Shown here: positions 58,892 to 64,000 of the stretch, in pieces
Layout of the letters: every line of letters begins with the position of its first letter
Numbering within the stretch: position 1 is the first letter of the stretch
Assembly (NCBI RefSeq): GCF_008636115.1
Contig: NZ_QLZD01000031.1
Location: forward strand, 1-64,000
Length of the DNA: 64,000 bases
Source: Candidatus Tokpelaia sp.
Lineage (GTDB): Bacteria; Pseudomonadota; Alphaproteobacteria; Rhizobiales; Rhizobiaceae
Direction of reading: 5' to 3'
The notes under the pieces: model-generated
The model's database searches: none
What the model saw: only the letters and a program-made list of their open reading frames with translations
Told to the model about the DNA's origin: nothing
Program-made: the position numbers and the translations under genes

Positions 58892-61834
58892 TCAACTGCT
58901 TTTCGGCTTGCTGCTTTTTGCTTTTCCGGTGGGGGCGGCTGTTTCCGGGTTTTGCGGCCAGAAATGTTTGGGATAACGCCCGCGCTGGCTGGCCGCCACA
59001 TCTTGCCATGATCCGGCCCAGAAGCCGGCAATATCGGCAGTAATTTGCAAAACCCGCCCGGCCGGCGATAATAATTCCAGCGTCAGGGGCACTTTGCCGC
59101 CGGCCACAGCCGGGTGCTGCCGCAGGCCAAATAATTCCTGCACCCGCACAGACAGCACGGCAGCGCCTTGCCGATAGCAAAGCGCAATATTAGAGCCGGT
59201 CGGCACAGTGAAATGTGACGGAGCCAGCTTTTCTGCCTGTTTGCGCAAATCATAAGTCAACAGGCCGGATAAAGCCCGGCTCAACACAGAGCTGTCACCG
59301 GCGGCAAACTGCGCCTGCCCGCGCAAATGCGGCAGCAGCCAATCTTCCAGCCTGCCCAATAAAGCTTGATCGCCGACATCGGGCCAGGGCGCACCAAAAT
59401 GGCCGTGCAAAAAAGCCAGCCGGGCGCGCAGATTTTCTGCGGTTTTATCCCAAGGCAAAATCGCCAGGCCGAATTGCCGCACCGCCTGTAGCCAGCCGGC
59501 ATCAGCCAAAGCGCCTTGCGGCGGCGGCAAAGGCACTGATTCCAGCATTATTGCCCCTAATTTGCACTGCCGGAAACGGCGCAAAGCCCGGCTCTCTTCA
59601 TCAAAAACCGTATAGGTTTCATCGCTGATTTTATCCGCCAGATGCTGCCGCAGCCAAAGCTCCGACACTGCTGCCGCGGCTCTTATCCGCGCTTTGGCTA
59701 ATGAGCCGGAAAGCTCAAGGCAAACAAGCCATGGCTGGCCAAATAAAGGCGAGGTTTCGTCTATAAAAGCGCCGCGCCCGTTTGCCATTAAATACTCTGC
59801 CGGTTTTGCCCTGTGCCTTTCCCCGATTTTACGCGGATTCTCATCTTTTTGCCGCCGCGCCACTCTCTCCCACCATGTGGCGGCCAAAATCTCTCCCGCG
59901 CTCATAAGATTTTTGCTGTCGCCGCGCTTTATTACGCTCATAGGCGGCAGCGGCAATAAAGCCGCCAGCCGGCATGCTTTTTCAGCCAGATTTTTGGCCA
60001 GATTGCGCGCTTTGGTTGCACGGGCGCTCTTATCGCGGGCAAAATTTTCCAGCCTGTTATCCAAATCACTGCCGGCGCCGCCCAGACCGGCCTCAGTCAG
60101 CACAAGGGCAAGCGCGGCGGCCCTCTCTGCCTGCCGGCGGCCGAGCTGAGCCGCGCTTAACAGCATATGCGCATGATTGACCGGCAGGTTTAGCTGCCGC
60201 AAAGCGCGCCCCAGCGGGGTTATCTGCCCGGTTTTATCCAGCGCCCCCAAATCCTGCAGATTTTGCCGCGCCTGCCGGCAGGCGGCAGCAGGCGGCGGGG
60301 AAGCAAAGCGCAAATCCCGCAGATTTATTATGCCGAAATCGGCGCAATCCAGCAGCAGATTACGCAAATCGGCCGCCAGAATTTCCGGCGGGGTGAAGGC
60401 GGGCAAAGCCTTATTCTGCTCTTCATGCCACAGCCGAACAGCAAGGCCGGCCTGCACCCGCCCGGCGCGGCCGGCGCGCTGAGCGGCTGAGGCAAGGGAT
60501 ACGCGCTGTGTCTGCAACCGTGTCATGCCGCTGACGGGATCAAAGACAGGCAGGCGCGCCAGGCCGCTGTCAATCACAATGCGCACATCTTCAATCGTCA
60601 GAGCGCTTTCGGCAATGGCAGTGGCCAGCACAATTTTACGCGTAATTCTTGTCTCAGGCGCCGCCGCAATGATTGCCGCCGGCGCAATATTGTCACCCCA
60701 ATCTGTTGCGCGCCCGCGCTTTTGCCGGCCGGCCGGCCGGGTAACCGGTTTGATGGCTCTTTCCTGCTCTTCTGCCGACAGGCCGCCATAGAGCGGCGCA
60801 ATAATAACAGCCTCGCCGGCAGCAGTCTCACTGTGCGCCGGCCCTTCTGCCGGCACGCGCTGCCGGCCCGGCTGTATGCCGGGAAGCCAATCTTCCAGCA
60901 AAGCCTGTGTGCGTTTAATCTCCGCCTGGCCAGGCAAAAAGGCCAAAATACTGCCCTCTGCGCCGGCAAGCCAGGTGCAGCAGGCGCAGGCGACAGCCTC
61001 TTCCACCCGTTCAGCCCGGCTATTTGCGCCTCTTGCGCCCTGCCCGCGCGGGTGATATATAATCTCTACCGGAAAATTGCGGCCGCGCGCCTCAATAACA
61101 GGGGCTGCGCCGCCGCCCGGCAGCAAAAGAGCAGCTATAGATGCGCTGTCCAATGTTGCCGACATCACCAGAATCCGCAAATCCGGGCGGAGAGAATCCG
61201 CCACATCAAGCGCCAGAGCCAGGCCAAAATCAGCCTCCAGGCTGCGTTCATGAAATTCGTCAAACAAAACGGCACAAATACCCGGCAATTCAGGATTATC
61301 CAGTATAAGACGGGTAAAGCTGCCTTCAGTCATTACCAGAATGCGCGTGGCAGCAGAATAATTTTTCTCCAGCCGCATAGTATAGCCGACTGTCTGCCCC
61401 ACTTGTTCGCCCAAAAGCTGCGCCATACGGCGGGCAAGGGCGCGCGTCGCCAGACGGCGCGGCTCCAGCAGAATAATTCGCCCTTGTTGCGCCCAGGGCG
61501 CCTGTAGCAAATGCAGCGGCACAAAACTGGATTTGCCGGCACCCGGCGGTGCCACTAATACGGCCCGCGGCAGCGCAACAGGGCCGGGCTTTGCCTCATT
61601 ACCGTCACCGTGGCGCCGAATCCTGCTGTCACGGCGGCGCAATACTTCACTACTGCTATCGCTCAATGTCCCATTATCGCTGCCGCTCAAGGCCGCATTA
61701 TCGCTGCCGCTCAGGGCGGCATCAATCCCGGCCAAAACCTGCTTTATCGGCAAGTCTTCTATTGCCTCCGTCTGACGCTTCGGCAAGTTTTCTGTTGCCT
61801 TCGTCTGACGCTTCGGCAAATCTGTCTCTGACAC
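58892..61834 (-). CDS. hrpB: ATP-dependent RNA helicase HrpB
   Basis: 980 residues from a GTG (61834) after GGAAAG. DEAH-type helicase motifs: APPGAGKSS (95-103), DEFH (192-195), MSATLD, QRAGRAGR and the HrpB C-terminal domain with PPPQGALADAGWLQA. The family is usually about 820-850 residues. The extra length lies mostly at the N-terminus (repeats LPKRQTKATEN/LPKRQTEAIED at 6-28 and SGSDNAAL/SGSDNGTL at 42-57, separating LPIKQVLAGIDAAL from the Walker motif) and in loops around 290-390. The role of HrpB is poorly known, probably RNA processing. Confidence 0.92.
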   Translation of the reverse strand: MSETDLPKRQTKATENLPKRQTEAIEDLPIKQVLAGIDAALSGSDNAALSGSDNGTLSDSSSEVLRRRDSRIRRHGDGNEAKPGPVALPRAVLVAPPGAGKSSFVPLHLLQAPWAQQGRIILLEPRRLATRALARRMAQLLGEQVGQTVGYTMRLEKNYSAATRILVMTEGSFTRLILDNPELPGICAVLFDEFHERSLEADFGLALALDVADSLRPDLRILVMSATLDSASIAALLLPGGGAAPVIEARGRNFPVEIIYHPRGQGARGANSRAERVEEAVACACCTWLAGAEGSILAFLPGQAEIKRTQALLEDWLPGIQPGRQRVPAEGPAHSETAAGEAVIIAPLYGGLSAEEQERAIKPVTRPAGRQKRGRATDWGDNIAPAAIIAAAPETRITRKIVLATAIAESALTIEDVRIVIDSGLARLPVFDPVSGMTRLQTQRVSLASAAQRAGRAGRVQAGLAVRLWHEEQNKALPAFTPPEILAADLRNLLLDCADFGIINLRDLRFASPPPAAACRQARQNLQDLGALDKTGQITPLGRALRQLNLPVNHAHMLLSAAQLGRRQAERAAALALVLTEAGLGGAGSDLDNRLENFARDKSARATKARNLAKNLAEKACRLAALLPLPPMSVIKRGDSKNLMSAGEILAATWWERVARRQKDENPRKIGERHRAKPAEYLMANGRGAFIDETSPLFGQPWLVCLELSGSLAKARIRAAAAVSELWLRQHLADKISDETYTVFDEESRALRRFRQCKLGAIMLESVPLPPPQGALADAGWLQAVRQFGLAILPWDKTAENLRARLAFLHGHFGAPWPDVGDQALLGRLEDWLLPHLRGQAQFAAGDSSVLSRALSGLLTYDLRKQAEKLAPSHFTVPTGSNIALCYRQGAAVLSVRVQELFGLRQHPAVAGGKVPLTLELLSPAGRVLQITADIAGFWAGSWQDVAASQRGRYPKHFWPQNPETAAPTGKAKSSKPKSS

Positions 61835-62187
61835 TTTTTACAACTTTCCACGCCGGCTGAAATTATCCGGGCTGCAATCTCTTAAAAGCGGGCTATGCTC
61901 CGCCGCCAGTTTATTATGGCGTAAGTTATAATATTTTTTGCCCGGTAATAACAAGCCGGCAGCAAATTTCCGCTTTGACCCGCCCCGGATATACTATAAA
62001 TCCGGCTCTATAATGCTAAAACAGTCTCTATACAATAACAATAAAGTATATCTCAAGTTTAATATTAAATTATTATAACTTTTTATCAATAAATCCATAT
62101 TACATTAAGGATAACGAAAGTATAAACCGGCTATCCGGATATGTCTGTAATCAAAGCAAAAGCAACAATTCTCACTTGAGGTCTGTT
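61835..62187. other. Intergenic region between hrpB and the SH3-domain gene
   Basis: 61,980-62,125 is very AT-rich and should hold the promoters for both divergent genes, but no convincing -35/-10 pair stands out. I see no small gene. Confidence 0.4.
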
Positions 62188-62772
62188 ATGAAAAAATGGC
62201 TGAGTCCCCTTCTTTTTGCATCTTGCCTGTTTGGCGCCGGTATCGGTGTGGCAGAAGCAAAACAAAATTATAACTGCAACTGCAATAGCCTTGCCCTTGC
62301 CCCTGTCAGAAATACTGTCATCACCAATGTTGATGCCATTACCACGGCCCCGCTCCATGTGCGCAACGGCCCGGGCCGGCATTATAAATCCCGCGATATT
62401 CTGCCGCCGGATTTTCCGCTGGTTGTCGGCTCATGCACCCGCGGCTGGTGTCAGGTTTACTATAATAATGCCCGCTCCGGCTGGTCGTCCTTGCCTTATC
62501 TGGCCTTCAAAAAAGGCGGCAAACATTATAAAGACCCCAATCTGGGGCCTTTTGGCGGCGAGACCATGGCTATGAGCGGCCCGCGCCGAATGGGCGGCCT
62601 GCATAGATCGCGTTTTCGCCGCGGCTATCAGCACCGCATTGCTTATTCAGTCAACGGCATGCAGGCCGGGCAATATAGCGGCGAGCGCAGCGCCATGAGC
62701 GGCTGGTGGACCAATTATCAGCGCCCCACATATCACCGCGCCTGGCAGCCGCGCTGGTGGCAAAAAAAATAG
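62188..62772 (+). CDS. Secreted SH3-domain protein
   Basis: 194 residues from the ATG at 62188 (GAGG 8 bases before). A signal peptide (1-24, GVAEAKQN) is followed by a CNCN cysteine cluster (30-33) and a bacterial SH3 domain (about 47-105) with the pattern PLHVRNGPG, then DFPLVVGSC and GWCQVYYNNARSGWSS. The C-terminal half (106-194) is Gly/Arg/His/Trp-rich and disordered-looking, ending QPRWWQKK. SH3b domains of this kind bind cell-wall peptides or glycans in the periplasm. No catalytic domain is seen. Closed by a strong terminator shared with yqeY. Confidence 0.78.
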   Translation: MKKWLSPLLFASCLFGAGIGVAEAKQNYNCNCNSLALAPVRNTVITNVDAITTAPLHVRNGPGRHYKSRDILPPDFPLVVGSCTRGWCQVYYNNARSGWSSLPYLAFKKGGKHYKDPNLGPFGGETMAMSGPRRMGGLHRSRFRRGYQHRIAYSVNGMQAGQYSGERSAMSGWWTNYQRPTYHRAWQPRWWQKK

Positions 62773-62795
62773 CCGGGCCGGGAACGGTAAAATAT

Positions 62796-62830
62796 AAAAG
62801 CGCATTAACCCGCCGGTTCATGCGCTTTTT
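62796..62830. terminator. Bidirectional terminator between the SH3-domain gene and yqeY
   Basis: AAAAGCGCAT (62796-62805) and ATGCGCTTTT (62820-62829) form a 10-bp stem; AACC/GGTT pair inside, leaving a CGCC loop. A-rich and T-rich flanks allow it to end both convergent genes. Confidence 0.88.
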
Positions 62831-62857
62831 GCCTGTTGCCGTTTAAAAAGCGGCCTG

Positions 62858-63313
62858 TTATTGCAAAGCCTTGCGGACAAGCGCCCCGGCTTTGGCAAAA
62901 TCCATCTGGCCGGGATAAAGCTCTTTCAGTTGCGCCATTACCCGCCCCATATCGCGCAGAGACAAAGCCTCATTATCGCTCAAAGCCTTGTTCACCGCTT
63001 TCTGCATTTCTTCATCGCTTAGCTGGCGCGGCAAAAAAGCAGCTATAACAGCTATTTCCTGGCGTTCTTCCGCTGCCGGCTCGGGGCGGGCAGCCTCTTC
63101 ATAAATCCTGGCAGATTCCTCACGCTGTTTTATCATGCGCGCCAGCAATCCCTGTATTTCAGCATCATCGGCAACCGGCCTGCCAATACCGCGATTGGCA
63201 ATATCACGATCTTTTATCGCCGCATTAACAAGCCGCAGGGTAGAAAGCCTGAGCCTGTTCTGCTCTTTCATCGCCGTTTTTAAATTTTCCATAATTTGAT
63301 CGCGTAAAGACAC
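62858..63313 (-). CDS. yqeY: GatB/YqeY domain protein
   Basis: 151 residues from a GTG (63313). The whole length matches the YqeY family: LKTAMKEQNRLRLSTLRLVNAAIKDRDI in parts (11-38), then LARMIKQREES, AVIAAFLPRQLSDEEM and GRVMAQLKELYPGQMD. The fold is the tRNA-binding tail domain of GatB found as a free protein; the role is unsure, possibly tRNA-linked. It is divergent from carA, an order conserved in Rhizobiales. Confidence 0.92.
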   Translation of the reverse strand: MSLRDQIMENLKTAMKEQNRLRLSTLRLVNAAIKDRDIANRGIGRPVADDAEIQGLLARMIKQREESARIYEEAARPEPAAEERQEIAVIAAFLPRQLSDEEMQKAVNKALSDNEALSLRDMGRVMAQLKELYPGQMDFAKAGALVRKALQ

Positions 63314-63664
63314 TGCAACCGCTACCTTTCTGCCTTGATTCTCTTTAAGCTCAGCCCGGGCGCCAGCCTATACAGGTTTTGCCGGCTTAAAGCAAAACTT
63401 ATTATTAGCGGCTTTGTTCCCCTCAAAGCCGGGTTTGCCCCTGTTCTTTCTTAACAGCCGGGGCAAAATACCGCCCTTTGCCACCCCGGCCGGGCGGCAA
63501 ATTTTCGGCATAAACAGGCTTTATCTGTTTATTATACCCATATTCTTATCAGCTCAACCGGTCGCATAGCGGGAACAGGCTTTATCTTTTTTGATAAAGC
63601 ACTATAATGCCGGCCTCAGCCGGATAAATTATACCCTGACTCCCTTTATATAAGAAAGCGTTTA
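63314..63664. other. carA leader region
   Basis: It holds an 8-bp inverted repeat TTTGCCCC/GGGGCAAA (63434-63441, 63460-63467, with TGTT/AACA inside) and GCTTTATC/GATAAAGC around a T6 loop (63579-63600). These could be leader structures controlling carA or an end signal. No promoter pair is convincing and no small gene is seen. Confidence 0.4.
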
Positions 63665-64000
63665 ATGACACAGCCAGCCCATAAAAAAAGCACCGGCTGG
63701 GTGCAGACAAAACCAACTGCATTGCTGGTTTTGGCCGATGGCACGGTGATTGAAGGCAAAGGTGCCGGCGCACAAGGCAGCGCTGTGGCGGAATTATGCT
63801 TTAATACTGCCTTGACCGGCTATCAGGAAATTTTGACAGATCCCTCTTATAGCGGGCAGATTGTGGTTTTCACTTTCCCGCATATTGGCAATACCGGCGC
63901 GAACGGCGAAGATACGGAAATTTTAAACCCGGCGCAGCGCCATGGCGCTGTCGGCGCGGTTTTTAAGGCGGATTTGTCTCCCCCCTCCAGTTACCGCGCT
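63665..64000 (+). CDS. carA: Carbamoyl-phosphate synthase small subunit (partial)
   Basis: The first 112 codons, from the ATG at 63665 to the window edge. The N-terminal CarA domain is clear: [38 protein letters not shown] (near 42-59), [19 protein letters not shown] and the NGEDTE segment. This subunit holds the glutaminase domain (outside the window) that feeds ammonia to CarB for carbamoyl phosphate, a precursor of arginine and pyrimidines. It is divergent from yqeY. Confidence 0.95.
   Translation, partial: MTQPAHKKSTGWVQTKPTALLVLADGTVIEGKGAGAQGSAVAELCFNTALTGYQEILTDPSYSGQIVVFTFPHIGNTGANGEDTEILNPAQRHGAVGAVFKADLSPPSSYRA

Noticed and set aside
63591-63608. TTGATA and TATAAT upstream of carA as a promoter
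   Set aside because: The two hexamers are only 6 bases apart, far from the 16-18 needed.

Overview
The window looks like part of the chromosome of an alphaproteobacterium of the Hyphomicrobiales (Rhizobiales), probably near the Bartonella/Brucella branch. The basis is gene content and order: the cysQ - DUF4170 - DUF374 acyltransferase - waaA - lpxK run, the redox two-component pair actS/actR, a very large cyclic beta-1,2-glucan synthase (ndvB/chvB), a greA - lpcC-type glycosyltransferase pair, an ftrABCD ferrous-iron operon with a RirA-type box, and the yqeY/carA pair. Naming a genus would be guesswork. No rRNA, tRNA or CRISPR array was recognised. The palindrome GCCGGC is strikingly frequent throughout. 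Layout: (1) 1 to about 10,200 is the early end of a Mu-like transposable prophage, mostly on the minus strand. From its left end (near 10.2 kb) it reads c repressor (plus strand), ner, transposase A, target activator B, small genes, gam, two methyltransferase-like genes, small genes, gemA, mor, a terminator, and the start of a lysis gene that runs off the window. (2) 10.2-11.2 kb is a debris zone with tiny divergent ORFs and a frameshifted reading frame. (3) 11.2-14.8 kb is the iron importer ftrABCD. (4) 14.8-18.6 kb holds a brnTA toxin-antitoxin pair, an aspartate aminotransferase, greA and an LPS-core glycosyltransferase. (5) 18.7-19.2 kb is a decaying tandem array of 71-73 bp units. (6) 19.6-21.7 kb holds two single-domain spore-coat-U-like (SCPU) secreted proteins, followed by a HepT/MntA toxin-antitoxin pair, trxB and trkH. 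(7) 26.0-35.1 kb is a single 3,035-residue glucan synthase. (8) 35.3-39.1 kb holds an unrecognised protein with a CCCC motif and two paralogous two-domain SCPU proteins. (9) 39.4-64.0 kb is mostly housekeeping: pncB, a YjbR-family gene, a ProP-type transporter, the Kdo/lipid A block, pmbA, two M16 peptidase paralogues, rsmD, an rRNA pseudouridine synthase, tadA, actRS, hrpB, an SH3-domain secreted protein, yqeY and the start of carA. Working together: lpxK, waaA, the DUF374 protein and the lpcC-type enzyme build the LPS inner region, and ndvB makes periplasmic glucan. FtrABCD imports iron under probable RirA control. ActSR is a global redox regulator. Four SCPU proteins point to surface fibres, but no chaperone or usher gene is present. 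The most unusual items are a type III Mod methyltransferase fragment embedded in the phage early region, a 41-codon open extension behind the transposase stop codon that ends exactly on the start of gene B, and a 40-bp palindromic element found in an intergenic gap and twice, in frame, inside the pseudouridine synthase gene. Also notable are several lineage-specific low-complexity insertions or basic tails in housekeeping proteins.
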